This document shows positions 6,536-15,839 of a DNA stretch of 64,000 nucleotides, in pieces (positions within the stretch are counted from its first letter, which is position 1; every line of letters begins with the position of its first letter). The position numbers and the translations under genes were made by a program. The DNA comes from Candidatus Halocynthiibacter alkanivorans (GTDB taxonomy: Bacteria; Pseudomonadota; Alphaproteobacteria; Rhodobacterales; Rhodobacteraceae), in NCBI RefSeq assembly GCF_003333265.1, contig NZ_QOLB01000117.1, positions 1 through 64,000 of the forward strand. The letters are read 5' to 3'. The notes under the pieces were generated by a model. It searched no databases. It had not been told where the DNA came from and worked only from the letters and a program-made list of their open reading frames with translations.

Positions 6536-9151
6536 TTAATCATCTGAAACGACCTTGAAAGCCAATTTTTGCCCACCAAGCTCCCGGAAAGCACGCTGGC
6601 GACAGCTAAGCACAATAATTTGCAGATCACCTGCTTGTCTGTGCAGAGCATCAAACATGCGTTCTATTCTATCATCATCCGTATAAACCAGCGCATCATC
6701 CAGAATAATGGGCGCATGACGCCCGCCAGAGGCAAGTAATCGCGCAAATGCCAGACGGACCAGCAGCGCAATTTGTTCCTGTGTGCCTCCCGACAGGACA
6801 CCAATGCTCTCTTCCTGCCCGTCACGGACCAGAGCCGTGGGCAAAATACTGTCCCCGTCAAATATTAGATCGGCATCGGGCCAGAGCAACTTGAGTAACG
6901 GTTTTAGCTCAGCGATCACCGGTTCGAAATACCTGTCCCTTGCGGTGGCGCGGGCGGTATCAAGCGTTCCGGCAAGTTCGTTCAAAACCTCAACTTCGAA
7001 ATGCAGGGCCGCCAGCGTTTTCTCAGTAGCTCCCAAACGAATTGTCATGTCGGCAAGATCTTCTTCAACACCTTCCCCCGAGCGAAGCTCAATTTTCGTA
7101 TCAAGGGCTGCAAGCTCCCGCCCCAAGTCAATGATTTCGGTTTCGGCCTGTTGGCACACGGATTTGGCTCGATCCAATGCCGCTTGGCTCACGGAGAGGT
7201 CAGGGGCTTCTGCGGCCAGATTTGTATATTCTTTTTCTAGTTTCCCGAGTAGCGAGCTGGCGTCATCCAATTCGATAATGGTTTTCCGCTCCAGAGTATC
7301 CGCATTCTCGAACGCCTTCATCGCGATCTCGGCCTCCTCCAGAGCTGCCTGGGCTGCGTCCGCTGAAACACTGGCGCGGGCTGCGGCGTCTCGGTCTTGA
7401 TCGCGCTGATCTCGCGCAGCCTCCAGGTCATCTTCACTTTTCCTCAGGCTCGTTTTTACTGCGTCCACAGCCTCTTGTGCGGACTTGTGATTTGGTAAGT
7501 CTGCATCCGGCTCAACCGCTTCTGGCAAAGACGCAAGTTCTATGCGCAACTCGTCCAGACCATCCGGGGCAAGAAGTGAAACTTTATCTTTGGCATCCTG
7601 AACCCGCTTGGCAGCTTCATCTCGCTGGTTTGCTGCCTTGCGTGCCGCATCAAGTGTCGAAAAATCAGCGTCATCCAGCGACTTCGCAAAATTTGTCTCA
7701 GCCTTGTTTAATTCGTCATCATCGTTGGCGCCCTGCCCAGGGCGCAGGGTAAGAATGCCAAATCCCGGAAGGTCAATCGTGGCACCATCCGGGAGAGGGA
7801 CAACCTCCTGATCTTTCAGAATACCCCCTGCAATCGTGGCTCGCGGGATTTCAGCACTGACATAACTCAAGCTGACTTGTGGAGCGCTGCGCGTGCGTAG
7901 TTCCTGTTGAACAGAGACTTCCTGTGACAGCACATCCAGCTTTTTGATCGTTTTGTGGTCCGGGCCTGTCACCGCTGCTTTACTGTCGCCGGTGATTGAC
8001 TTAGCCAATGCTTCGACGTCGTTGATGCGCTTTTTCAGATCCTTTCGACGCGTTTCGGCGCTGCGCCCGCTCTCGGCTTTCAGAACGGCGTTAAGGGTCT
8101 TTACGGCAACTTCTTCACCCTCGCGGGCCGTTTTTACATCAGCCTTACAGGACACAAATTCCGCCTCGAAATCCTTCAGCGTCTTGACGCATTCTGCTGC
8201 AAATTCAGATGTGTCCGATTGATCCTTCTGCGCTTTCGCAAACGATTTTGTGGCTTTTATAAGTTCTTCCAGCTTGGTTTTCACAGCATCACGTTCCAGA
8301 GTTGCCGTTTTCACCGCATTTTGCGCGCGTGACACGCTATCTGCATGGCGCCGCGCATCGTCATGAACTTTGGTGGCATCTAAAAGACGCTGTTCTCGGC
8401 CGGAGATCACATCTGCATCCTGAAGCTCAGCAAGCGTCTTTTTTATGCCGCGCCGCAGGTCAATCGCGCCGGAAAGTTCCCGCACGGTGTCTTCCAATTC
8501 GCTCTTACGCTGCGCATTGCTGGCCACTTCCTTTTCGGCCGTATCCAGCGGGCCACTTTTCAACACCCGCCCTGTTGCCGTGACATACTTGCTCAGATCA
8601 TCTTGGCACCGGTCAATTGCGATATCCATGCGTCGCCCGCCGGTGAGGGCTTCAACTTCGCCTGCAACCGAAGACATCAGATCCTGTCGGGCGTGCTGCG
8701 CACTTTCCTTTTCCTTTTTAGAACCTTGGTCGAGCGCCGTAATCCCTTGGCGCACCCATAATAATCCGGCAGGCCCTCCCGCATCTCCAGAATGCACTAA
8801 TTTAGCAATCCAGGCCTCGGCATCATCCGCCTTGGCGATCAGTCGATCACCCTTATACACCTCCGCCATCGGCTGTTTCAGCCAACGCTTGATGATGTGG
8901 AACCGACCATCCGGGGTTTCAACCTCGACTTCAACCTGCGGAGCCCCGCCCGCATGCGGTTTCAGAGCCATGATCTCCTTGCTTTTGGCACGATTCACCT
9001 GGAAAAACACCGCCTGCAGAGCATCAAACAATGTGGATTTTCCGTACTCATTGGGGGCGGTCAGAACATTTAATCCGTCTCCTATTCCGTCAATGCGGAC
9101 AGGTTTATCAAAACGGCGAATATCGCTAAGCGTGACAGAAATAAGTTTCAT
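6536..9151 (-). CDS. SbcC/Rad50-like SMC-type ATPase (871 aa)
   Basis: Residues 32-40 form an ABC-type Walker A (APNEYGKST). The C-terminus carries the ABC signature LSGGTQEQIALLVRLAF, Walker B APIILDDALVYTDDDR, and a terminal switch-like region. Between them are long helical coiled-coil arms. The middle lacks the CxxC zinc hook of Rad50 and has instead a glycine/proline-rich beta-like segment (DGATIDLPGFGILTLRPG). Its start overlaps the stop of the SbcD-like gene by four bases (ATGA), so the two probably form a nuclease complex that senses or processes DNA ends. It is closer in style to YhaN-like accessory ATPases than to housekeeping SbcC. Confidence 0.8.
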   Translation of the reverse strand: MKLISVTLSDIRRFDKPVRIDGIGDGLNVLTAPNEYGKSTLFDALQAVFFQVNRAKSKEIMALKPHAGGAPQVEVEVETPDGRFHIIKRWLKQPMAEVYKGDRLIAKADDAEAWIAKLVHSGDAGGPAGLLWVRQGITALDQGSKKEKESAQHARQDLMSSVAGEVEALTGGRRMDIAIDRCQDDLSKYVTATGRVLKSGPLDTAEKEVASNAQRKSELEDTVRELSGAIDLRRGIKKTLAELQDADVISGREQRLLDATKVHDDARRHADSVSRAQNAVKTATLERDAVKTKLEELIKATKSFAKAQKDQSDTSEFAAECVKTLKDFEAEFVSCKADVKTAREGEEVAVKTLNAVLKAESGRSAETRRKDLKKRINDVEALAKSITGDSKAAVTGPDHKTIKKLDVLSQEVSVQQELRTRSAPQVSLSYVSAEIPRATIAGGILKDQEVVPLPDGATIDLPGFGILTLRPGQGANDDDELNKAETNFAKSLDDADFSTLDAARKAANQRDEAAKRVQDAKDKVSLLAPDGLDELRIELASLPEAVEPDADLPNHKSAQEAVDAVKTSLRKSEDDLEAARDQRDQDRDAAARASVSADAAQAALEEAEIAMKAFENADTLERKTIIELDDASSLLGKLEKEYTNLAAEAPDLSVSQAALDRAKSVCQQAETEIIDLGRELAALDTKIELRSGEGVEEDLADMTIRLGATEKTLAALHFEVEVLNELAGTLDTARATARDRYFEPVIAELKPLLKLLWPDADLIFDGDSILPTALVRDGQEESIGVLSGGTQEQIALLVRLAFARLLASGGRHAPIILDDALVYTDDDRIERMFDALHRQAGDLQIIVLSCRQRAFRELGGQKLAFKVVSDD

Positions 9152-10278
9152 TTTTGCCCCTCCTGAAGATATCCGTATAGCCGGTTCAGGGCAGCCGCGG
9201 ATATTTTGCGCGCCTCGGCACTGCGCTCACTGTCCTGCGCCTTTTTGCTGAGTTCTTCGGCCGCCACCCGCAGGGCACCTGCATGATCAATCGCATCAAG
9301 GTCAGCGTCTTCAAATTCAGTTTCAAGCGCACTTGTGTCCAGAACGAAGTGGCAAAATTCAGGTGCAGCCATTTCGGCAGCGACCTGCAGTGCGGCTTGC
9401 TCGGCCAACGTTGCACGCCCGGATGCGCGAACCCTGAATATGTAATCGCGCAATAGGCTGCGATCTGCTGGCAACAACGCCTCGAATGCTTCTGCGGCCG
9501 CCTGTCCGGGCACGAGCGACAGGCCCTCATCGGCCCAGTAGAATTTTCCGGTCTCTACAGTTTCTGTCTTTGGTGCAATGCTGGGGCCATCGAGCGTCAC
9601 GGCAAGGCAGGTTCCTCGTCCACCATGGCGAAAGCTGTCACGCTCGGGCGTTCCCGAATACCAAGTCCGTTTTCCAACCGGAATGGCACCGTGCCAGTCG
9701 CCCAGCGCCAAATAGTCCAGCCCGGCCCCTTCGGCGCGATCAGGCGGAATGATATCATCACCTTCCACGCCTCCCTCGCTGAAATCTCGGATTGCGCCAT
9801 GGGCCAGCCCGATACGCAGCACTTGCGGATCGGTTTTGTGGTTCGCCATCCAGTCCGTCAGATCCCGACCTGGATACCGGCGCGGCATGGGGCACGGTAG
9901 AAGGCACACGTCCTTCTCAATCTCGACCGGCTCGGCGGTGTCGATCAGATGCACATTGGCGGGAGCATGGTGGCGAAACCGATCCCACAGGCTTTCGGCG
10001 GCAAGGCTGTCGTGATTGCCGGGAATCAACCACCATTGAATGTCTGGATTGCGTCCCATAGCCGACAAAGCTTGACGCCAAATGGGATCAGTTGGTGTTT
10101 CGGTATCAAAGACATCGCCTGCCACAAGAATATGAGCCGTGTCATGATCGCATGCTGCCTGGACAAGACGGTCGAGAATTTGATGTCTGGCATCGACAAG
10201 GCGTCCGCGAACGTCTTCGGGCATATTCCCGAAACGGCTGCCCAAATGAAGATCAGACGTATGAATGAAGCGGATCAC
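9148..10278 (-). CDS. SbcD/Mre11-like metallophosphoesterase (376 aa)
   Basis: Calcineurin-like metal-binding motifs are in order: SDLHLGS (D9, H11), AGDVFDTE, IPGNHDSL, LAHGAIRDF and LGDWHGAIP (the usual GHxH is GDWH here). These match SbcD/Mre11-type DNA exonucleases. The start is GTG, overlapping the stop of the upstream 138-aa gene (GTGA). The C-terminal 100 residues are helical and could dock on the SbcC-like ATPase encoded next. Together they would be a manganese-dependent end-processing nuclease, inferred from family knowledge. Confidence 0.8.
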   Translation of the reverse strand: MIRFIHTSDLHLGSRFGNMPEDVRGRLVDARHQILDRLVQAACDHDTAHILVAGDVFDTETPTDPIWRQALSAMGRNPDIQWWLIPGNHDSLAAESLWDRFRHHAPANVHLIDTAEPVEIEKDVCLLPCPMPRRYPGRDLTDWMANHKTDPQVLRIGLAHGAIRDFSEGGVEGDDIIPPDRAEGAGLDYLALGDWHGAIPVGKRTWYSGTPERDSFRHGGRGTCLAVTLDGPSIAPKTETVETGKFYWADEGLSLVPGQAAAEAFEALLPADRSLLRDYIFRVRASGRATLAEQAALQVAAEMAAPEFCHFVLDTSALETEFEDADLDAIDHAGALRVAAEELSKKAQDSERSAEARKISAAALNRLYGYLQEGQK

Positions 10279-10691
10279 GCAGCATCCCCAGATCGTTTGC
10301 CATACTCGAATGCGCCAAGCTCACGAGCTTCTTCGATCGAGCGACAGGTTTCTGGCATTGTCTGTCCCAGCACGATTACCTGATAGACTCGGTTACCCTC
10401 GTGTCGGTGCTGTTCAGTCTTTCGGATGGAAACAGTGCATTGGCCATCGGCGTAGCCAAACGAGACATAACCGTGGACATGGGGTTCAAACATCAGGGTG
10501 CCCGCAGGCTCTGTCGCCTCTGGCCGATCACCAGCCAATTCGATTGCTTCATATTCGTCAAGAATCTGCGCTGCCTTTTGCGCATACTCTGCCTTGCCGG
10601 TTTTCACTATTCTCATGGCATTGAACCACATCGTTTTTCGGGCGTCCGGCAGTTTTGCTAAAAATGCCGCCGGAATGCTATCGTTCGTCAT
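10275..10691 (-). CDS. hypothetical protein of nuclease operon (138 aa)
   Basis: Start ATG at 10691 is preferred because GAGGG lies eight bases upstream; the frame is open further but without such a site. The gene overlaps the end of the 1110-aa nuclease-helicase gene by 14 bases and the SbcD-like start by four, so it is embedded in a coupled operon. The protein has a helical N-terminal half and a beta-rich C-terminal half (HVHGYVSFGYADGQCTVSI, RVYQVIVLGQTMPE). No family is recognised. A structural or adaptor role for the neighbouring nucleases is a guess from position. Confidence 0.65.
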   Translation of the reverse strand: MTNDSIPAAFLAKLPDARKTMWFNAMRIVKTGKAEYAQKAAQILDEYEAIELAGDRPEATEPAGTLMFEPHVHGYVSFGYADGQCTVSIRKTEQHRHEGNRVYQVIVLGQTMPETCRSIEEARELGAFEYGKRSGDAA

Positions 10692-13600
10692 CAGAAATCC
10701 CTCGCGAATTAAATCCACCGTTTGTTGAAATATTTCCTTCGGGCAACGCACAAAGTGTATTCACCAGCCGCATCTGTTCGACCGTCGTGCATTTTGCTTC
10801 GCGCAACCTTGGGGCGCCGAACACAAGTGCCAACCCTTTTGCACGGGACACCGCCACATTGATCCGGTTGAGCGAAAACAGGAATTCCATGCCGCGCGAA
10901 GTTTCTTCGGCGGAAGATGCGGTCATAGATACAAGGCAGATTGGCGCTTCCTGCCCCTGAAATTTGTCTACGGTACCGACACGAATACCTGCAGGCACGG
11001 CCTCAGACAGGGCGTTGACCTGGGCGTTATAGGGGGCGACGACGATGATGTCGCTCGCGTGAATGGGGCGTGTAGTGCCTTCATTGTCGGTCCAATTACC
11101 CTTCAGAAGGTCGTCAATGGCGCTTCCGATCGCCGCCACTTCCTCGGAGGCGGTCTGTGCATTGCCTTCGTGGGTAACAGGCACCCAGAATGCCCCCGCT
11201 TCAGGGAAAGATGTGCCTGTTATGCTCTGACATGCTGTGTCTGGGTGGCTTTCCAGCCGCCCTTCATAGACTTGATCCGAAATGAACCGGCAGACTTCGG
11301 GGTGCATCCGTCGTGTAACGGGCAGAAAAATACCCCGATCGGACGGGATGGTGGCATGATCACCCAACACCCATTCAAGGCAAGACAGGTTTGCCGGGTG
11401 AGGATGCGCTCCCTGGATGACTTGCGGCAGTTGTTGCGGATCTCCAACAAGCACGATGTTGCGCGCGGCGCGCCCCATTGCGAGCATGTTAGCAAGGCCC
11501 ACTTGCCCTGCCTCATCGACAAACAGCCAGTCAAAGACTTGAATGTTCTCGTCGCGGGCAAAGAAAAAGGCGGTGCCGCCCACCACGTGTGACTCCGCCA
11601 GCGCAGGATCATCATTTGAAGTTGAGCGCGAGATCGCCTCGATACCGTCAGGATATCCATCATTGCCGACGGAAACCTTGTGTGCCATTTCCAGCGCGAT
11701 TGGCAGGTCTTCGTCTTCAACTGCAGCCAGGCAGCCCAATAACACATTTCGGATCGCCTCGTGACTGTTTGATGAGACGCCAACCCTGTACCCGGCCCGC
11801 ACGAGCGACAGGATCGCGCGCGCCGAGACAAATGTTTTGCCGGTGCCTGGCGGACCCTGAATGGGCAGAACAGTTTCCTGCATGCGCGAGACGGCACTTA
11901 TGGTTGCGGCAACAGGTTCTACACCATTCAGAATGTCCGCACTGCCGTTTCCCAGCCGTGGTGGGCAGCGCGACAGAAGATCATCCAATGCACGATAGCG
12001 GCGCGGTCCGCATTGATCGGCAATCACGTTGCGAAACGCGTCGGCAATGACTTTGGTGGAGATCGGTTTGTCTGGGTGCAATGTCAGGTGATCCATTAAT
12101 AGCGCCACCCGCGCATTTCCGGTCTTGAGTGTAATGCGGCGCGTCGTTCGGTCCAGTTCCACCACTGAAATCGTTGCGAACCCATCCGGTGTCGGGATTG
12201 TTGCGGAACGGCCCGCGCGCAGCTTGGTTTCCTGTTCTGGAAAACGATATGTGCGCTGCATGGAACGCTTGATCGGCTCGGCAGGCCCGATAGCTTCAAG
12301 CGCGGCAAGCGCGTCCAGATCATCAATCAGGTCATCCTCGTCCTTGGCGAGGCTGTCAAAAATTGCCCACCAGGCCGGTTTTGCCTCCCGTCCGTGGAAC
12401 ATCCCCAGATCGAACAGCATAGTCTGCCGTTCTTCAGTCAGGTCCGAGGCAGACAGTATGGATCGCTGGGCGTCCGCTTCCGCATCTTCCTCTATTTCCT
12501 GTTCAGCGGCATCCAGGCCAAAAACTGGCCACATGCCTACGGGCCGAATACTCGCCAACCAGTTGCGCAGATCCTCGGTCGAGACACAATCGATGCGGTT
12601 ATAATCCTCGATTTCGTCGAGAATCTTCTGCTCGCCCGTCTCCAGCCACTTTTCATAGGCCACGACTGAGCCACCCGCCGTTTTGACCTCGCCGTCGCGT
12701 ACGAGATCATAAAAAGCTTCCATGGATTTGATAGAGTAGTTGGGTTCCGAGCCAATCAACCCGCCGCGCACTACGGCGAAAAGATCGACGAAACGCCGCT
12801 CGCGCAGCAGGCGATCAAGGAAGGCCTCGCCGATACCGTATTTTGCCGTCAGGCGGCGCAAGGCCGTGATCTCGTAAGGCGCATAATGGTAGATCCGGGC
12901 CTGCGGGAATTGCGCGAGGCGGGCGCGGAAGAAATCGAACAGATCGATAACGGCCTGTTTTTCGGCGGCGTGGTCATGCGCCCAAAACGTGACAAAACCG
13001 GAATCCTTTGCCCAGACGCCATGTAGATATTCAAGGCCGTCCTCGTAATGCGGATCACCTTCGATGTCGTAAAACAGATCACCCGGTTGCGGTTCGGGCA
13101 ACAGATCAAAGCCTTTACCGGGCTCTGGGGTGCGCAGAACAAAATCCGGCTCTCCGGTTTTGCGAGCGTGTTGCAGGCGGGCCTGTGTCACCAACCGTTG
13201 AAGAGTGGGCCCGGCCATGCCGCGTACCGGATGATCCAGAGTGGATAAGGCTTCCAGCGTATGCGCGTCCGCCGCCTCTAGCTTTTTCACCTGAGTGCGG
13301 CTGATATTTGCCACATTGAACAGGCTGTCCTCTTCCTGCCAAACCAATTTGCAATGATCCTCCCAACGACAAAGACCGCAAGATGCGCAAGGCGTGGGTC
13401 GCGTTTCTGTCGGATCGGCCACAAAGGCTTCCAGCCGGGCGCGGGCCTGTCGGGCGTAGGCTGAATAATCGGACAGCCGAAGTGTCGCGCGTTCGCCGTT
13501 TCCCAGTTCGATATGCGCAAACTCAGGGCTGATCCCCTGCATTTCAGCGAGAAGATCGGAATAAAGCACAAGTTGCAGAACATGGCTGGGATGTGGTTTG

Positions 13601-14010
13601 CGTTTGAGCTTGGTATCGGTCACCTCATAGCTGAATGCTCCCAGCTTCGAGGGCGTCTCGACACGCTCCAGAAAATCCGACCAGCCGCCCCAATTGCCGG
13701 ACAGGAAGGCTCCCTGAAACACCACATCAGGACCTTCGGCCAAAACTCCGCGAGTTCGCGTGGCGTTCGCAGCCAGATCGTTACTGCCGATCTCGACCAC
13801 CCGGCCTCCGTCTGCCTTGAGCTTTTCCAGATGCGCCGCCTCATGGGCATCGCCCTGTTTTTGCAACAGGGCGGCATCCTCGCTGTCAGCCCTTGGGTCC
13901 GGCCCTCTGCCTTGCAACTTCATGAGATCTAGCGTTGACGAATGCGCGCAGCCCATGAAACGCATGAGGTCCGACGCAGAAAGTAGAATTCGGCCGTCGA
14001 TCTCCCTCAT
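10678..14010 (-). CDS. TM0106-family Cas4-like nuclease / exonuclease / SF1 helicase (1110 aa)
   Basis: Three modules are visible. Residues 1-225 form a RecB/Cas4-type nuclease with D112, D132-T-K134 and four cysteines (C21, C211, C214, C220) positioned for an iron-sulfur cluster. Residues about 310-480 form an RNase H-fold 3'-5' exonuclease-like domain (D315, E317, later YNRID). Residues 700-1090 are a Dna2/Upf1-type SF1 helicase: Walker A GPPGTGKT (719-726), VDEAGQ, GDPQQLPQ, DKFQGQE and NVAVSRAKG. This matches the TM0106-type RecB-like family. It opens the minus operon and GAGGG precedes its ATG. It should unwind and degrade DNA; a defence role is inferred from the context. Confidence 0.85.
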   Translation of the reverse strand: MREIDGRILLSASDLMRFMGCAHSSTLDLMKLQGRGPDPRADSEDAALLQKQGDAHEAAHLEKLKADGGRVVEIGSNDLAANATRTRGVLAEGPDVVFQGAFLSGNWGGWSDFLERVETPSKLGAFSYEVTDTKLKRKPHPSHVLQLVLYSDLLAEMQGISPEFAHIELGNGERATLRLSDYSAYARQARARLEAFVADPTETRPTPCASCGLCRWEDHCKLVWQEEDSLFNVANISRTQVKKLEAADAHTLEALSTLDHPVRGMAGPTLQRLVTQARLQHARKTGEPDFVLRTPEPGKGFDLLPEPQPGDLFYDIEGDPHYEDGLEYLHGVWAKDSGFVTFWAHDHAAEKQAVIDLFDFFRARLAQFPQARIYHYAPYEITALRRLTAKYGIGEAFLDRLLRERRFVDLFAVVRGGLIGSEPNYSIKSMEAFYDLVRDGEVKTAGGSVVAYEKWLETGEQKILDEIEDYNRIDCVSTEDLRNWLASIRPVGMWPVFGLDAAEQEIEEDAEADAQRSILSASDLTEERQTMLFDLGMFHGREAKPAWWAIFDSLAKDEDDLIDDLDALAALEAIGPAEPIKRSMQRTYRFPEQETKLRAGRSATIPTPDGFATISVVELDRTTRRITLKTGNARVALLMDHLTLHPDKPISTKVIADAFRNVIADQCGPRRYRALDDLLSRCPPRLGNGSADILNGVEPVAATISAVSRMQETVLPIQGPPGTGKTFVSARAILSLVRAGYRVGVSSNSHEAIRNVLLGCLAAVEDEDLPIALEMAHKVSVGNDGYPDGIEAISRSTSNDDPALAESHVVGGTAFFFARDENIQVFDWLFVDEAGQVGLANMLAMGRAARNIVLVGDPQQLPQVIQGAHPHPANLSCLEWVLGDHATIPSDRGIFLPVTRRMHPEVCRFISDQVYEGRLESHPDTACQSITGTSFPEAGAFWVPVTHEGNAQTASEEVAAIGSAIDDLLKGNWTDNEGTTRPIHASDIIVVAPYNAQVNALSEAVPAGIRVGTVDKFQGQEAPICLVSMTASSAEETSRGMEFLFSLNRINVAVSRAKGLALVFGAPRLREAKCTTVEQMRLVNTLCALPEGNISTNGGFNSRGISDDER

Positions 14011-14017
14011 GTGAATG

Positions 14018-14105
14018 CCCTCATAAATTGCATCGATATATTCAAAATACCATCGTCGAGAGAATCATCTCGACAGATTTCACTTTGAACTTTAGCGTAT
14101 GAGGG
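14018..14105. promoter_or_regulatory. divergent control region with inverted repeats
   Basis: The 119-bp gap between the nuclease-helicase operon and the WYL gene holds a perfect 7-bp inverted repeat with 6-bp spacer (GTCGAGA at 14055-14061, TCTCGAC at 14068-14074). An 8-bp inverted pair frames it (CCCTCATA at 14018-14025, TATGAGGG at 14098-14105); the left arm includes the ribosome binding site of the minus operon. The inner repeat is a good candidate operator for the WYL regulator, so both directions may be controlled together. This is inference from symmetry and position. Confidence 0.45.
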
Positions 14106-14129
14106 TGTCAATTCCTGTCGTGGTTGAAG

Positions 14130-15113
14130 ATGTCGTTTGCAAAAGCTCAGGATCTGCTTCGTCTCGCGCTGATCGCGTCCTCGCGTCACGCCGGTATCAG
14201 CCTTGCAGAAATTCGCACCGAGTTTGATATTTCCCACCGCACAGCTCAGCGCATGACCGACGCGCTGGAAGCCACATTTGCGAATGTGGAGATCACGGAC
14301 GGGTCAGACCGGCGGCGGCGCTGGCGTTTGCAAGACCCCGCGCTTGAACGTTTGGAGCCACGTCAGGAAACAACGATTGAGGCCCTCGAAATTGCCGTTC
14401 GCGAAGCTAAGGATAACAACCGCTTGCGCCATGCCCGTGCACTGGAAGACTTGCGTGACCAGCACTTGATCAAGCTGCCGGTGCGGGATGCGCTTCGGGC
14501 CGAGGCTGACGCCGAGGCCGTGTTGTCATCCCTCGGCCATGTCGCCCGCCCCGGCCCGCAGACTGGGCAACGCCCAGCGGTAATGGACGCGGTAATCGAA
14601 GCACTGCGTGGCCCATTCAAACTGCGCGTTTCTTACGGTCAGAAGAATAGTGCAGAAAGGATTCTGGAGCCGCACGGTGTTCTGCTAGGCCTGCGCAGTT
14701 ATCTGGTAGCGCGTCAGCCTTCGCGGGGGCCGGAATTGTTGAACTTCCGTATGGACCGGATCCTTGACGCCGCCAGCTTGGATGAAACGTTTATTTTTGA
14801 ACCGGAGTTTTCAATCGACGATCATGCGGCAAAAGCATTTGGCGCCTATCAGGACCCCGCGCAATACGGCGAGGTTGTCTGGAAATTCGCGCCTGCCGCA
14901 GCGGAACGTGCCGCCGGGTTTCAGTTTCATCCCCACCAAAAGTCTGAACGGCAGCCGGATGGCAGTCTGATCGTGAGCTTCAATGCCGCTGGCTGGCTAG
15001 AAATGGCATGGTTTCTCTATCAGTGGGGCGATGCTGTCGAGGTTCTGGCGCCTTCTGGGTTGCGAAAGCTGACTGAAGACTACAGGCGATCCGACTTCGA
15101 TGCCTTGCCATGA
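14130..15113 (+). CDS. WYL-domain transcriptional regulator (327 aa)
   Basis: The N-terminus is a winged helix-turn-helix (SLAEIRTEFDISHRTAQRMTDAL) and the middle and C-terminal parts match the WYL domain (ILEPHGVLLGLRSYLVAR) followed by the usual WCX extension (GSLIVSFNAAGWLEMAWFLYQWG). ATG at 14130 was chosen; a TTG two codons earlier is possible. WYL proteins commonly repress defence or DNA-repair operons and respond to nucleic-acid ligands. This one is divergent from the nuclease-helicase operon and shares a palindrome-containing intergenic region with it, so it is the probable regulator of that set. Confidence 0.8.
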   Translation: MSFAKAQDLLRLALIASSRHAGISLAEIRTEFDISHRTAQRMTDALEATFANVEITDGSDRRRRWRLQDPALERLEPRQETTIEALEIAVREAKDNNRLRHARALEDLRDQHLIKLPVRDALRAEADAEAVLSSLGHVARPGPQTGQRPAVMDAVIEALRGPFKLRVSYGQKNSAERILEPHGVLLGLRSYLVARQPSRGPELLNFRMDRILDAASLDETFIFEPEFSIDDHAAKAFGAYQDPAQYGEVVWKFAPAAAERAAGFQFHPHQKSERQPDGSLIVSFNAAGWLEMAWFLYQWGDAVEVLAPSGLRKLTEDYRRSDFDALP

Positions 15114-15173
15114 GTATCACTTTGCCCAATTCATCAAATTTTTCCACGGCCATTTCACAAGTGAGTATTTCCC

Positions 15174-15839
15174 ATGCCTGAAACCATTCCCCATACCGAA
15201 CTGAAAGCAAAACAGCGCGAAATACGCGACGGGTTTCCCGAAACGATGGGCCTGCGAGTGCATCGCGCGATCAGCTGGATTGGGCGGTCAGAAGCCTCTC
15301 ACGAAGATCATGATGTCCGGTTTGTATTCCTGTGGATTGCGTTCAACGCAGCTTATGCCGGCGAAAGCGAATTCCGGAGCATTGCGCGCGGGGAACGCTC
15401 GACATTCGCTGATTTTTTCAACAATATTGTGGCTCTGGATGGCGAGCAACGAATCTACAAGTCGATCTGGCAGAGCTTTTCAGGACCGATCCGAATGCTC
15501 ATGCAAAACCGATATGTTTTCAATCCGTTTTGGCAGCATCACAACGGTATCGACGGATACGACGACTGGGAGGAGCGCTTTAGGACTTCAGCCCACAGCT
15601 TTGCGCAGGCGCTCCAGTCACAAAATACAGCCCGAACCCTGAGTTTCGTCTTTGACAGGCTGTATGTATTGCGCAACCAACTGGTGCATGGCGGCTCTAC
15701 CTGGAACAGTGCAGTAAACCGCGAACAGGTGCGGGATGGCGCAGCGATTTTAGGGTTTCTGATGCCGGTGTTCATTGACATCATGATGGATCACCCAGAC
15801 GAGGATTGGGGAAAACCCTTCTATCCCGTGGTGGAGTGA
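15174..15839 (+). CDS. HEPN-domain-like protein (221 aa)
   Basis: An all-helical protein whose C-terminal half contains RNQLVH at residues 167-172 followed by GG. This R-x4-H motif marks the active site of HEPN ribonucleases, and the surrounding helices (FVFDRLYVLRNQLVHGG) fit. It follows the WYL regulator by 60 bases on the same strand. HEPN proteins beside nucleases and WYL regulators often act as RNA-cleaving effectors or toxins in defence modules. That function is inferred, since the motif is short. The IS21 element begins 21 bases after its stop. Confidence 0.65.
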   Translation: MPETIPHTELKAKQREIRDGFPETMGLRVHRAISWIGRSEASHEDHDVRFVFLWIAFNAAYAGESEFRSIARGERSTFADFFNNIVALDGEQRIYKSIWQSFSGPIRMLMQNRYVFNPFWQHHNGIDGYDDWEERFRTSAHSFAQALQSQNTARTLSFVFDRLYVLRNQLVHGGSTWNSAVNREQVRDGAAILGFLMPVFIDIMMDHPDEDWGKPFYPVVE

